This document shows, one piece after another, positions 1-10,747 of a stretch of 64,000 nt of DNA. Positions within the stretch are counted from its first letter, which is position 1. Every line of letters begins with the position of its first letter. Source of the stretch: Theropithecus gelada (taxonomy: Eukaryota > Chordata > Mammalia > Primates > Cercopithecidae); NCBI RefSeq assembly GCF_003255815.1, contig NC_037683.1, forward strand, positions 78,055,440 to 78,119,439, given 5' to 3'. The position numbers and the translations under genes are program-made. The notes beneath the pieces are model-generated. The model had not been told where the DNA came from and did no database searches. It saw only the letters and a program-made list of their open reading frames with translations.

Positions 1-350
1 TATGCTTACTTCATAATCAACATACTATTAAATGGCATATGTTCATTGTGACACTGATCCATTATTTTAATATATGACCAAGATCTTCAGTTCAGCTTTA
101 TGCAGTATTTATTTTTCACTGACCTTCATATGTCACTTTCAGCATAGAACTTCAACAGTTTATTCTTCTGTTTCTTCAGATCATATATAGTGGTCATTCC
201 AAAACCATACTCTTCTGTAAGATGTTTCAGGCTTACACTGCTGCATATTTTCTCCAGCAACTTGACTTTCTGTGCTGTAGATAAACATAAACACTTCCTC
301 TTTTTCTTATCACTGTTACCCACAGGGATATCTGCAGATATTTTTGACAT
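1..350 (-). pseudogene. Pogo/Tigger-family transposase N-terminal fragment (dead)
   Basis: On the minus strand, reading from about base 350 down to 126, the translation starts MSKISAD, has a basic KKKRK stretch, and then an helix-turn-helix of the CENP-B/pogo type (STAQKVKLLEK, HLTEEYGFGMTTIYDLKKQK, KLLKFYAESD). This domain binds the transposon ends in Tigger elements and gave rise to the CENP-B/JRK/TIGD host genes. The frame stops at 126-128. Beyond that, family-like words seem to continue toward base 1 in other frames (LHKA, then EDL..ILK with a stop), which implies a stop plus frameshifts. The catalytic DDE part would lie left of the window. The 182-codon open frame reaching up to 674 is mostly noncoding sequence upstream of the real start. 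It is a fossil transposon, not a host gene; exact Tigger subfamily unassigned. Confidence 0.75.
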
Positions 351-904
351 TTTCCACAACATCTTCACAACAGAGAGCAGAAAATAAGCAAAAACAATAA
401 CAACAACAACAACAAAAAAGTGAGTAATGCACATAGTTCTTGGCCCCATATAGGGCATCATGTGGAACCTAGCATCGGCATGTCCCACCTGCATATGTGT
501 ATGTGCCATTTTATTAGCCTTTGTGAGTGTGCTCACATAGGGGAATCTGGGCATGTGCAGAAAAGATATTTTGCAGCTGAAATAGGAAGGGAGAGTCTTT
601 ATTCCCTTAGGAATGTGGAATAAATTGTGTTTTGTGCACCTGGATAAAGGCTGTGGCCAATCACATGAGGTCATATGTGGAATTTTCCACTTGTATCATT
701 GTATTGTGCTCAAAATGTTTTGGAATTTGGTGCATTTCAAACTTTGGATTTCATATTAGAAGTGTTCAACCTGTACATTCATTGGAAAATATTCATATAA
801 AGGAATATTATGTAGCATCAAGGGATGAGTTATGATTGCACACAACAGAAATTGGCCTCAGGAATACACTTTATTGAAAAACCAAGTCAATCACAATGAA
901 TATA
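351..904. other. Probable 5' noncoding part of the Tigger remnant, then unassigned sequence
   Basis: The bases just right of the transposase start (to roughly 700) are probably the transposon 5' leader, because nothing interrupts them, but I cannot place the terminal inverted repeat. A short CAA-rich simple stretch lies at about 391-417. The rest is AT-rich with no recognised element. Confidence 0.35.
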
Positions 905-1252
905 GAAATGCTCCTCAGCTTATGATAGGATTACACTCTGATAAATCCATTGTAAGCTGAAAATATAAATCAAAAATTCATTTAGTACACCTAACCTACC
1001 AAACATCTTAGCTTAGCCTAGCCTGCCTTAAACACGCTCAGAACACTTACATTAGCCTATAGTTGAGCAAAGTCATCTAACACTAGGCCTATTTTATGAC
1101 AAAGTGTTAAATATTCATGTAACATATTAAACGCTGTGCTGAAAGTGAAAAACAGAATGATTGTATGGGTACTCATGATTAATATACACAGCAGAAAGCA
1201 CCTTCATGAAGTTGAAAATTCCCAAGTTGAACTATTGTAAGTTGGGGACTGT
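905..1252. mobile_element. Tigger-type MITE, MER6-like, copy 1
   Basis: A roughly 350-bp unit bounded by related inverted ends: the left end reads like CTCCTCAGCTTATGATAGG and the right end like TTGTAAGTTGGGGACTGTC, both matching the AACTTACGATGG-type terminus of a nonautonomous Tigger element. The interior contains CTTAGCCTAGCCTGCC and CTGAAAGTGAAAAACAGAAT, which recur in the same order and spacing in the copy at 18,723-19,047. A TA dinucleotide precedes the left end, as expected for this superfamily. The MER6 name is from memory; the family relation between the two copies is visible directly. Confidence 0.75.
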
Positions 1253-1330
1253 CTTTTTAATACAATCCCATTTGAGGATACAAATGTGGTAAAGGGATAG
1301 GGAAAGCAAAGGGATAATACTCATGAAAGG

Positions 1331-1391
1331 CTTGTGGGTACCTTGGGGAGAATGGGAAGAATATGGGGGCTTGTGGGTACCTTGGGGAGGT
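1331..1391 (+). repeat. Short direct repeat, two copies of a 20-base unit
   Basis: GCTTGTGGGTACCTTGGGGA occurs twice about 41 bases apart, separated by a G/A-rich spacer, consistent with a small local duplication. Confidence 0.7.
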
Positions 1392-2516
1392 ACACAGAAG
1401 AGGCTGCAAAATATATTGAATAATGGGCAAGGTCTTGTTATATCATTATAAAATATGTATATGTGTTTTAGCCTTTGTGGTTTACTTTCCATTTTCTGTA
1501 TCTTTTATCCCTACAATTGTCAATGGGTTATTCTCAAATTTGCCTATGACAGAATTCTTTCTGTTCTTTTCAATGTATTTTTCCTTAGCTGATTTTAATC
1601 AAAAATGGAATTTTGCATCTGGGAAAAGTTCAATTCAAAGACTGTCTATATTTAGTTAACAGGTAGCATGGCCAAACAAAAATAGGTTTCTTCAGGACAG
1701 ATACTTACAGGTAGTGAAAGACTGGATGCCTCTTTGACACATTGTGGGTCTCAGAAGTGTAACTCACACAGGGTCCACACAGGCTGAATTTCTCTACACA
1801 ATACCCGACAGGGTTTTTTGACTCGGGACTTTATGACAAATGAGAAAGCAGACATTTTAAGAAACAGTGAGCCTACAACCTATGATAATAATTCTATGCA
1901 ATTTGTCATATATTGGTATGCACAGGTGGCAACCAATAGAAAGGGAGATACAGTTAAGTCTTTCCCCCTACTAAGAAGCAACTGATGACTGTCACCAGGG
2001 AGGTAAGGAAACAGACTTGCTGTCAATGTAGTCAATATCTTTGTCATCATGCCGTTTGGTTTGTACTGTGGTGTCTACTTCTTGATTCAGGTATTGACTG
2101 TTGTCTCTGAATTTTTTTAAATAAATTTTTAAAGATCTCAGTCTTTATCTGAAGATCTTTATGGAAGCTTCTAGTTCCCTCAAATAGCTCTGAAAGTTTT
2201 GGCTTTGTTCAAGTTGTACTGCAGTAATCTAACTCTACCCTGAACACTGCAGGTCTGTGTTCTTTTGGTGGTCAACGAAAATCCCTTTGTGAGGTCAACA
2301 TTCCTTGAAGAACAATCTGATCTGAGGACTGTCATTGATTGGGGTAGAGTCAGTACTGCTTAGGCAACCTTCCAGGGTATTGCTGTTTAATTATTTCATT
2401 CAAAATTTAACACTTACTGAGTATCTATAGAACAGGCACTTTTCACTTTCCTAAGCACAGATTATAGTCTTCCTTCTCCCAGTAGTTCCCCAGTATTTAG
2501 TTCTCCCCTTCAAAAG

Positions 2517-2539
2517 GAATGAATGAATGAATGAATGAA
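2517..2539 (+). repeat. (GAAT)n microsatellite
   Basis: Five and a half tandem GAAT units followed by an A-rich stretch. Confidence 0.9.
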
Positions 2540-2983
2540 AAATAAAGTGCTTTAAGAATTAAAGACAGGGAGAGAGATTTTGAGACAGAGAAGGAATAAC
2601 ATTTGCTGCTAATGGGTTAGGCTGTTTACATTCTATATATACTGTATTACCTTTTCTATCTAAATAGAGTTTAGAATCCAAGTATCACTGGACTTAAGGA
2701 AGAAGTATTTGGTGGCTACTGCTCCTGTCCTGGTCACTGCTTGCTTTGATCAGTGTAGTAAGCAGTAGCCTTGCAATTTCATCCTGTTGGTCAGGTAACA
2801 TTTAAAAGAAAAAAGAAGTAACAATAAAAGAGTGAGGGCTAACTAGGCTTCTTTACTCAGTATAACTCATGTACAGTAATTTAATTTTTCTTTATTTCTC
2901 CAAGACAAATCCTGGACCCTTTTGACAGATGTCCCTTTCCCTGCCACTGACTTAATAATTGTCATTTAAAAGCTGGCAATAAG

Positions 2984-3036
2984 TTGTGTGTGTGTGTGTG
3001 CATGCGCTCACATGCGTGTGCTCGTGTGCGTGTTGG
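2984..3036 (+). repeat. (TG)n tract with interruptions
   Basis: A run of about eight TG units continues as imperfect TG/CG alternation (GCATGCG, GCTCGTGTGCGTG), giving alternating purine-pyrimidine sequence of the kind that can adopt Z-DNA. Confidence 0.85.
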
Positions 3037-3302
3037 GGAAGAATCAGAAAAGAAGGGAAGAAGTTTTCATGGGGAAAATGTTTTTTATTGATTTACTTCT
3101 CGAAGTGTGTGCATTACACATACGTGATGGGGAGGGAATGCCAGTGAATACAATCTGGGGCACCTCTTTTAACTATCATGCTTTACACACATGAATATGT
3201 ACACTGCAAGAGATTTTATCAGGCATTTCTTATGTACTTGAAACCTGAGGTTAAGACTTGAGAATCCCATAGGGATGTTGTGAAGTTTGAATGCGGTTAA
3301 CA

Positions 3303-3470
3303 CAGTGATTATCAAACTTTAATGTGCATTGAATTAGAGAAGGATCCTAATAAAACACACATTCCAATTCGGTAGGTCTGGGGTGGGACCTGAGGTTCTG
3401 CATTTCTAACAAGCTCCCAGGCCATGCTGACACTGCTGATCTGGAACCATTGGGGATGACATGTAGAGAA
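3303..3470 (+). mobile_element. MER5A-type hAT-Charlie MITE
   Basis: Starts with CAGTGATTATCAAACTTTAA and contains the hallmark GGTAGGTCTGGGGTGGGACC, then TTCTGCATTTCTAACAAGCT and CCAGGCCATGCTGACACTGC, the order of a MER5A element. The right end is decayed and I did not find a convincing 8-bp duplication. Confidence 0.85.
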
Positions 3471-4059
3471 AAAGACCAGCACCTGAGTCAATAAGTGGAC
3501 ATCACAGCAGTAACCAACCCGCCTACACTACAGAGATACTGAGCACACCACAGAGAGGCGATTCCCTTGGACACTGCGGTTAAGGTCATCACTTGCTTCT
3601 GAGTAACAAGAAAGTAGACTTAAATGTACCCCCCTTTAGACTTGCTGTCCCCTACCTATTCTATCATTCACATACTACTTAGAAGTCCAAAATTTTCTGA
3701 AATTTTGGCTAAAATTCTTTCATCAATGGGTTTCAAATCTCTACACTTTTGCTTACACACACAACAGGCCATGTTGAACAATTTACTATAGCTATTGCTG
3801 TGGGTATGTACAAAAATCCCCCCACATTGCCCCCTCAGAGAGGAAGACGAGTACTAAAGTTGGCCAATTTTTGACATAATATGGAGATTATTTTTTCATA
3901 TCTTTAAATATTCATGATACTTAATATCCTCTGCGTTCAGGGTCCATCCTATGTGACTTGGTTTATCCAGCTCTGTGTTGTTTTCCTTCTGTTTTAGGCA
4001 GAGATGCCTACCAGACACCAGGAAGCATGAAACCAAAGCAAATAGATCAGTAGACTCAT
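3471..4059. other. No recognised feature
   Basis: AT-rich unique sequence with no repeat or coding signal that I recognise. Confidence 0.5.
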
Positions 4060-4370
4060 TCCAGTGTGCGTCTCCCCTCTGAAAGCTTTCCCTGGCACCT
4101 TTGCCTTCCCCAACCCCAGCCACCGTTCCTAAAGAATAAGTTACTTTTTGCTGCCACAGGTCTTCAAGCATGTCCTCGGGGAGAACCTGCTGAAATTTAT
4201 TGTAGTTATTTACTGATGTCTCCCCTACTCCACTATGTTGTGAACTCCTCAGAGAGAGACTTTATGACTTATTTATCATCATATCTCCTGAGCATAGCAG
4301 TGTTTGGCACAGAAAAGGTACTCGGTAGACTTTGTTAAATTGAATTAAATGAATTGAATTGCAGGTTAAA
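4060..4370 (+). mobile_element. L2 LINE 3' end fragment
   Basis: The right half reads as a decayed L2 terminus: GTTGTGAACTCCTCAGAGAG, then GCATAGCAGTGTTTGGCACA, GGTACTCGGTAGACTTTGTT and an AATTGAATTAAATGAATTG tail. The left half is C/T-rich, as in the L2 region upstream. Confidence 0.65.
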
Positions 4371-5829
4371 GAAAAAACTGTTTTCAAGTTCTTTGTAGAA
4401 AATAAGAATTGTAGCTTCTAAAGTGAGAATGGGGCAGGATCAGATCTAGAATGTAGAGCTGTGAAAGATCACCTGTGCAGGGAATGTCAAGTTATTCAGT
4501 CTTGCTGATATGAACGATGTGCGTGGGTGGGAGGAGAGAAAGGTAGGTAGGAAGTGGAGCCTCAGGGGCTATGGACCCCCACTAAATTATTTTGAATATA
4601 TCCTATGCGATCTGGAGAAGCATAAATTTAAAGTGTAAGCAGCTTCATGCTATTTTGTTTATAGACAGAACACTGGCAGTAAAATTAAGGATAGTTGGAG
4701 CAGATTGAGACTAGAGGCAGGGATTTAATAATCAAGACCCTGGTCCTTGGAGGGTTGGAAGGATAATGTTTAATAGACCTGGGGTAAACATGCAAATGTG
4801 CCTGCATCTCTAGTACCATCCTAGTGCTACCCAAAGATGTTCATTTTCCCAGAGTTTTGAGAGCCTATTGGATTATGTCTGAAAACAACAAAAAATGGGC
4901 CTCTCCTCCAAAGACATGAGAAATTTATTTTGTGTTAAAATAACATAAATATATGTAAGAATATGGGGGTGGCCATTTTGGCAAAATGCATTTCCCATCA
5001 GCCTACTTGATTTCACTTCCTGCCTTTCGTGAAATATATGTATATAGAAAGCATGAGACTCCCCACTGGGCTCTGCACTTATGCGCATCTGCCGTCCAAT
5101 TTACAGCTTGCAAAGGAGGTGTTAATTAGTTGGCAGAAGCACCTGAACAGGGAGTACTAGGTTGACTGAGGGGGTGGGAAGGTCTCTGGCATTTCCTTAT
5201 TCACATAGGCGGAAAAAAGAAGAAAGGAAACTCACATTGCTGTCCAAAATGGCAACCTCCAAGCCAAGGCAAGTGGTGCAATTATGGCAGGTCCACTTTT
5301 CTCTAAAAAGAGAGTCTATTTCTGGAGTCATGTGACTGATATCATATGCTCATGAGAATTTACTTTAAGTTTTATCTTTATATCCTACTCTCTGAATTGT
5401 AAAGATCTTTCAGAGAAACATGGGTAAGATTTTTGCTATTGAATAGGGTAAAATTAACACTGCAGAAGGAGTAAGACTAATTTCCACAGGAGGAAAAGCA
5501 GAGGATATGTCTTACAAGAGAAAGGGCAGTGATCCAGAGCCAGGAGCGTCTAGGAGGTGGAGGGTGGAGAGGGGAAGTCACAAATCCAGGTGGAGCTCAA
5601 AGGACTTTTCATTCGTGGTCAATAAAAATGTTGGCTGAGTTGGAGGAGGTGGTTCCAGGCAACCATTTGTTGGGGGTGGCGGGAGGAGAGCAAGGGTAAA
5701 TGAAGATCAAATCCAGCTTTCTTCAATTTGTATATCAACAAAATTCATCCCATCTCTGTAGCTCCAAACCAACAAACAGTTGATGAGACAAAATGAGGAA
5801 AGAATTACAGGATGTGATCTGGTAAAATA
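4371..5829. other. No recognised feature
   Basis: Unique-looking sequence. The reverse-strand open frame at 4,873-5,088 has no domain or coding signature and is not called. Confidence 0.5.
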
Positions 5830-5925
5830 TTTTCATTTTAGAGCTGGCACAACTGAGAGGCAGAGAAGGGAAGTAACCTCCCCAAGGATACTGATGGGGG
5901 AATCATGCATGCACCGTGGGTTCCT
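5830..5925 (-). mobile_element. MIR fragment (weak)
   Basis: CATTTTAGAGCTGGCACAAC, then GAGAGGCAGAGAAGGGAAGT and AACCTCCCCAAGG follow the reverse MIR pattern of bases that normally read CATTTTACAGATGAGGAAAC ... AAGTGACTTGCCCAAGG. Confidence 0.45.
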
Positions 5926-7274
5926 GACTTTCTGCTCATTATTATTCTTGCCAACACACCATACTGTTTTTCCAAAGGTCTCTGAAACATTCCTGGGGGC
6001 AGTACCCTCCCCTCAAATGTGATCCAGCCCAGCAACTCTTAACAGCACTGAGCTGTACGGTACTGTTGCAGAAAGAGCAGCAGGGCAAAAACAAAAAGAC
6101 ATGTCTAAGAAAAAAGATATGGACACACAAAAAACTTGAATCACATAGTTATTTATGTCTCTAGTGACCATCAAGAAATCAATCAAAAAGTTGGTGAAAT
6201 AGAAACTTGCAGTTGGTTAATAAATATTGCATGCACCAATGGGGCAGAAGACATTGTGTTAAAAATTCAGAGGTGCTCCGATTACATATATAAAGAATAC
6301 AGGGAGAGCGCTTACTTTCTACTTTGGAAAATGCCACTGAAACGTCATAAAATACAGCTTGCACTGAAGCAATGCAAAAAGGAAAAAGCAACATAAATTG
6401 AGCTTTTAGCACACTCAGCAAGCACTCTTTCAGGCTGCCAAAGTACAAGGTACCTGAACAAAGAGAAAAGAAATACTTTTTATCCAACCCCAGGATGGCT
6501 GCCCCTAGCTCCTGATGAAGTTAAGGTGTCCAAACAGAGAAAGCAAACAGAGTAGAGGAAATTCGGTGAGGCAAACAAATGAGGGCCGGGCCTTTCTAGG
6601 AGATCAGAGGGCTCCAAGCTCTGCTGCTTCCTTCAGCAAATGCTAATGAGCCTATGAGAAGACAAAACACAATGTGTTTTCTGAACACACATCCCAGACA
6701 GAAAGGAATTCTTGAAGTATATAATTAGGAGCAATTAGCGAGGACTAGAGAGGAGCAAGGATAGGATGTATAACTGGCTGATCCCCTTACACTTCCCCTA
6801 AGAATTGTGGGAGGTGGACTGCTTAGGGCTTTTCTGAACTGAGCCGGCCTTGGGCTGTGTGCTCACAAGCTTGAGGATAGATACTGGAAAATCAAAGGTG
6901 ATGTTCTTACTCAAGTTTACTAAATATTTTCTCTGTTAATTGTTTTAAGCCCCCAGTTCTCAGGCCAGTCTGATGGCAGATTTTCAGTAATATTTACCAA
7001 TGAGGACATGTAATGAAATGAAGTGATAAAGGAGATACACACATTTCCTGTCCCTAAACTCACCCTCTGTACAAGTTGTGAAGGTTTTGGCAGAGGTAGG
7101 GCAGGCGGCCTTTAGTTAAAAATAAAGCCTTTCTAGTTGTTTTGTACTAGTTCCACATAGACTGTAAAACCCAGCAAAGGGAAACCAGAGTGATGTTTTC
7201 ATTGCTTGAGGATTCATGAGGTGCAATAGAAGATAAAGGAGAGAGGCCCCCCTATAGCCTATGGGAACATGTAT
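5926..7274. other. No recognised feature
   Basis: Unique-looking sequence; small overlapping open frames at 6,136-6,487 on both strands have no recognisable domain. Confidence 0.5.
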
Positions 7275-7400
7275 TGGGGAGGGTTGGTTCAAATCCAAGA
7301 TCCTCTGCTCACTAGCTATGCAAACTTAAGAAAGCTATTTGATCTTTCTGAGTCTTGGTTTGCTCATCTGCAAAATGGGCCCGAATCATCCTGGATTATT
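7275..7400 (+). mobile_element. MIR core fragment
   Basis: GGTTCAAATCCAAGATCCTC, ACTAGCTATGCAAACTTAAG and TCATCTGCAAAATGGGC follow the forward MIR core (GGTTCGAATCC ... CTAGCTGTGTGACCTTGGGC ... TCATCTGTAAAATGGG). Confidence 0.75.
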
Positions 7401-7699
7401 GTAGTTATTAATAAGGCGATGGCCCCAACTGGCATTTCTGAACAACATGAGGCAACAGGCTAATACATTCATTTACCCAAACATGTGCTTTAGAGTCAGT
7501 TTATCTTGGAGGGTTCACCAGGAAACTGCACTGCTGAAAATTAAACGTTCTAAACCTGGGAGATTTATTGGGGTTTTTTTATGGCCAAGGTGGGTGTTTG
7601 GCAATGCCTACTTTTAAAGGTTTTCAAATTAAAATTATTGTGGGTAAGCATTAATGGCATCAAATTTTGGAGCCAATCATCCTTTTTTGGAATGTTCTT

Positions 7700-8245
7700 A
7701 ATGTACTTTTCTCATTTTGTAAATTGTGATAAAACATACATAGCATAAAATGTACCATTTTAGTCATTTTTAAGTGCACAGCCAGTGGCATTAAGTCCAC
7801 TCACATTGTTGTGCAACCATCACCACCATCCACCTCCAGAAGCATTTTATCTTCCCCAGCTGAAACTCTGTATCCATTAAACATGAATTCTCCACTCCCC
7901 ACTCCTGCCAGCCCATGGTCACCCCCATTCTACTTTCTGTCTCTGTGAATTTGACTACTCTAGGAACCTCATATAAGAGGAATCACACAATATTTGTGTT
8001 TTTTTCTGGGGGGGGGGGGGGAATAGGGGACAGGTGGGACGACTGGCTAATTTCACTTAATGTCTTCAAGGTTTATCCGTGATGAGGCATGTGTCAAAAT
8101 TTCCTTCCTTTTTAAGGCTGAATAATATTTCATTCTCCATGTGTGTATACCACAGTGTTTTTATCCATTTATCTTTCAATAGACACTTGGACTGCTTCTA
8201 CATTTTGGCTATTGTGATAATGCCATTATGAACATGGTAGTAACC
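7700..8245 (-). mobile_element. L1M 3' end, reverse orientation
   Basis: Contains, in order, the reverse complement of an old L1 3' end: GTGATAAAACATACATAGC, TTGTTGTGCAACCATCACCA, CTACTTTCTGTCTCTGTGAA, TTTAAGGCTGAATAATATTT and TTGGCTATTGTGATAATGCC. A G-rich insertion near 8,008-8,040 replaces the usual TTTTGTGTCTGGC phrase. The 5' part of the LINE is missing. Confidence 0.9.
8008..8021 (+). repeat. Homopolymer of 14 G inside the L1M fragment
   Basis: An uninterrupted G run followed by AATAGGGGACAGGTGGGAC, not part of the L1 consensus. Long G runs are rare in mammalian DNA and are prone to sequencing and assembly length errors. Confidence 0.9.
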
Positions 8246-9708
8246 CGAATTTTATCTTTTAAGGAAAAGTATTTGTTTCAGTTCATAGGTGCTCTCTTGA
8301 TTCATATCTGATAATTGCTGGGTTGGTTTTCTCTTCAAGCAGATTGCCTCCTCAGGTTCTTAACATCTTACAAAAATGTCAGTCCTAACCCTAGCTCAGT
8401 CAGCTGTTAAAGCATATGAATTTGCAATTAAGAAAAAAAAAAAACCTAATAGCTGCACACCAGGTACTTGTCAGAGAGTACAATCCGAAATTTAATGCAC
8501 CTCAGTACCCTTCAAAAGACTTGTTGAGAAACACACACCTTATTAAATGAGAGCTGCTTGAAGGTTTACTCGTTCCAATTTAGTCCTAAATTAAGCCAGA
8601 CAACCATGGAGCTCAGTAACTGGCAGCTATTGATTAAGTCTTCATACAAGTGATCTGCATCCTGCCTTGGTAAAAGAGTTGCACTTAGCTTTAGTCTTAC
8701 TCATCTGTGGATTTATGAAACCGTATTGTATTTGCTGTGTAGATATTTTTCAGAATGTTGTTTACTTTCTCATATTGTGCCCTCTTTAGAAGTACCCATG
8801 GAAGAAATAGTTCTTTGGTGCAGCATCAGCTATGCCTTCTTGGAACTACTGGTTTATTTTAATTCTTGTAGGTGCAGAATTGTGTAACAAATTGTGTACT
8901 GATCATTGCTTTGGCTACTAGAAAGCTTCAATACAGATTAGTTACACACCTGTAACAAAAGCCATGGAAATGTATTTTATTTATTAAATTGGTATGAATT
9001 TTACATACTAAACCCAGCTCTGGTTTTATCCTACACTTCCTACCCTTTGTGATGATTTTCTCACTTATTCCTTATTGAGATTGTGTGTTTGTGTAAATAA
9101 CTCTGAAAGACAGGCAGAGAGAAAGAGAGCAGATTTCTTTTAAATCGCAGAGAAAATGAGAATATCATTCAATGTTCTTGGCTGCAAACACAGAAACCAA
9201 TTCTAATTAACTTCCATACAAATTAATTAATTAATTAAAAAAGGAATTTATGGGAAGCTATTAGTTTAGCTCACAAAATTATTGGGAAGAGTGGGAATGA
9301 GGATTTAAAAAATAGGCAGTATTCCAGAGAAGCTAGGCAATTGGCACTGCAGGCATGCCCAGTGACAGGAACAGTCAGAAAAGACATCGCAGCTTAGCCC
9401 TATCTTCTCTGCAGCTTTGCATAATTCTTTTCCTGCTAAGGGCCCAGGAAGAGTGCTACTTGCTGGGGTCTTTTTTACTGGGGGTTGCGGGGCTTTGCTG
9501 GGATTTCTCTGAAATAGGATAGGTGTTTAGATCATTCTTTGCCCACAAACAATAAATATCCACTGTAGATATCAACAGACAGAGAGGGAGAGACATTGGG
9601 ATTATGGAAAAATCAAAAACAATTGAAGTAGCATGGTGGCCTTATTCCTGTTGAAGAAGGATGGTTGGCAGAGAAATGATCTAGAAATTAAAGGTGTACA
9701 TAACTATC
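8246..9708. other. No recognised gene or major repeat
   Basis: Unique-looking sequence containing a short AATT repeat (about 9,219-9,240) and A-rich runs near 8,430. No coding signal was seen. Confidence 0.5.
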
Positions 9709-10085
9709 TGATATTATTTGGCTATGTGCCCACCCAAATCTCATCTTGAATTGTAGTTCCCATAATCCTCACGTGTGGTGGGAGAGACCTGGTGAGAGGT
9801 AATTGAATCATGGGGGTGGCTGCCCCCATGCTATTCTCATGAGAGTGAATGAGTTCTCACAAGATCTGATGGTTTTATAGAGGGTTTCCCCCTTCACTCA
9901 GCTCTCAATCATCTTCTTCCTGCCACCATGTGAAGAAGGATGTGTTAGCTTCTCCTTCTGCCATGACTGTAAGTTTCCTGAGGCCTCCCCAGTCATGCTG
10001 AACTAAGTCAATTAAACCTCTTTCCTTTATAAATTACCCAGTCTTGGGTATGTTTTTATTAACAGTGTGAGAACAGACTAATAGA
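9709..10085 (+). mobile_element. THE1-type LTR, 5' LTR of the outer MaLR element
   Basis: Begins TGATATTATTTGGCTATGTG and ends near CAGACTAATAGA, matching a THE1 LTR (TGATATGG ... CTAATACA). Diagnostic phrases include CACCCAAATCTCATCTTGAA, AATTGAATCATGGGGGTGGC, AGATCTGATGGTTTTATAGA and CAATTAAACCTCTTTCCTTT. It is preceded by CTATC at 9,704-9,708, which recurs right after the other LTR of the pair. Confidence 0.95.
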
Positions 10086-10394
10086 GTAAATTGGTACCAG
10101 GTAGTGGGGTGCTGCTGTAAAAATACCTGAAAATGTGGAAGCAACTTTGGAACTGGGTAACAGGAAGAAGTTAGAAAAGTTTGGAGGGCTCAGAAGAACA
10201 CAGAAAAATGTGAGACAGTTTGGAACTTCCTAGAGGCTTGGAGGGCTCAGAAGACAAGAAGATGTGAGAGAAAGTTTGGAACTTCCTAGAGACTTGTTCA
10301 ATGGCTTTGACCAAAATGCTGGTAGGGATATGGACAATAAAGTCCAGGCTGAGGTGGTCTCAAATAGACATGAGGAACTTCTTGGGAACTGGAG
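10086..10394 (+). mobile_element. Outer THE1 internal region, left segment
   Basis: Starts GTAAATTGGTACCAGGTAGT, the usual leader after a THE1 5' LTR, and continues through TTGGAACTTCCTAGAG, a phrase present twice (about 10,220 and 10,275). That implies a small internal duplication of about 55 bases. It stops at the nested insertion and resumes without loss at 12,684. Confidence 0.9.
10390..10394. repeat. Left target-site duplication of the nested MaLR element
   Basis: TGGAG directly precedes the nested element and recurs at 12,679-12,683 directly after it. A 5-bp duplication is the expected length for ERVL/MaLR integration. Confidence 0.9.
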
Positions 10395-10747
10395 TGTATT
10401 AATTCGTTTTCATAATGCTAACAAAGATATACCCAAGACTGGGTAATTTATAGAAGAGTAGGTTTAACAGACTTATAGTTCCACGTGGCTGGGGAGGCCT
10501 TGCAATGATGGTGGAAGGCAAGGAAGAGTAAGTCGCATCTTACATGGATGACAGCAGGCAAAGAGAGAGCTTGTGCAGGAAAACTCCTCCTTCTATAACC
10601 ATCAGATCTCATGAGACTTATTCATGATCACAAGAGCAGCACGGGAAAGACCTGTTCCCATGATTCAGTTATGTCCCACTGGGTCTCTCCCACCACATGT
10701 GGGAATTCAAGATGAGGTTTGGGTGGGGACGCAGCCAAACCATATCA
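10395..10747 (-). mobile_element. 3' LTR of the nested MaLR element
   Basis: Reads TGTATTAATTCGTTTTCATA at the left and ACGCAGCCAAACCATATCA at the right. It pairs with 12,325-12,678, to which it is closely similar throughout. Confidence 0.93.

Larger units (their letters stand above)
1253..3302. other. No recognised gene or major repeat
   Basis: Unique-looking AT-rich DNA. It holds three small items annotated separately: a direct repeat at 1,331-1,391, a GAAT microsatellite at 2,517-2,539 and a TG-rich tract at 2,984-3,036. No reading frame shows convincing coding character. Confidence 0.5.

Noticed and set aside
126..674. 182-codon frame treated as an intact gene
   Set aside because: Only the last 70 or so residues are transposase-like; the rest is upstream noncoding DNA and the frame ends before the catalytic domain.
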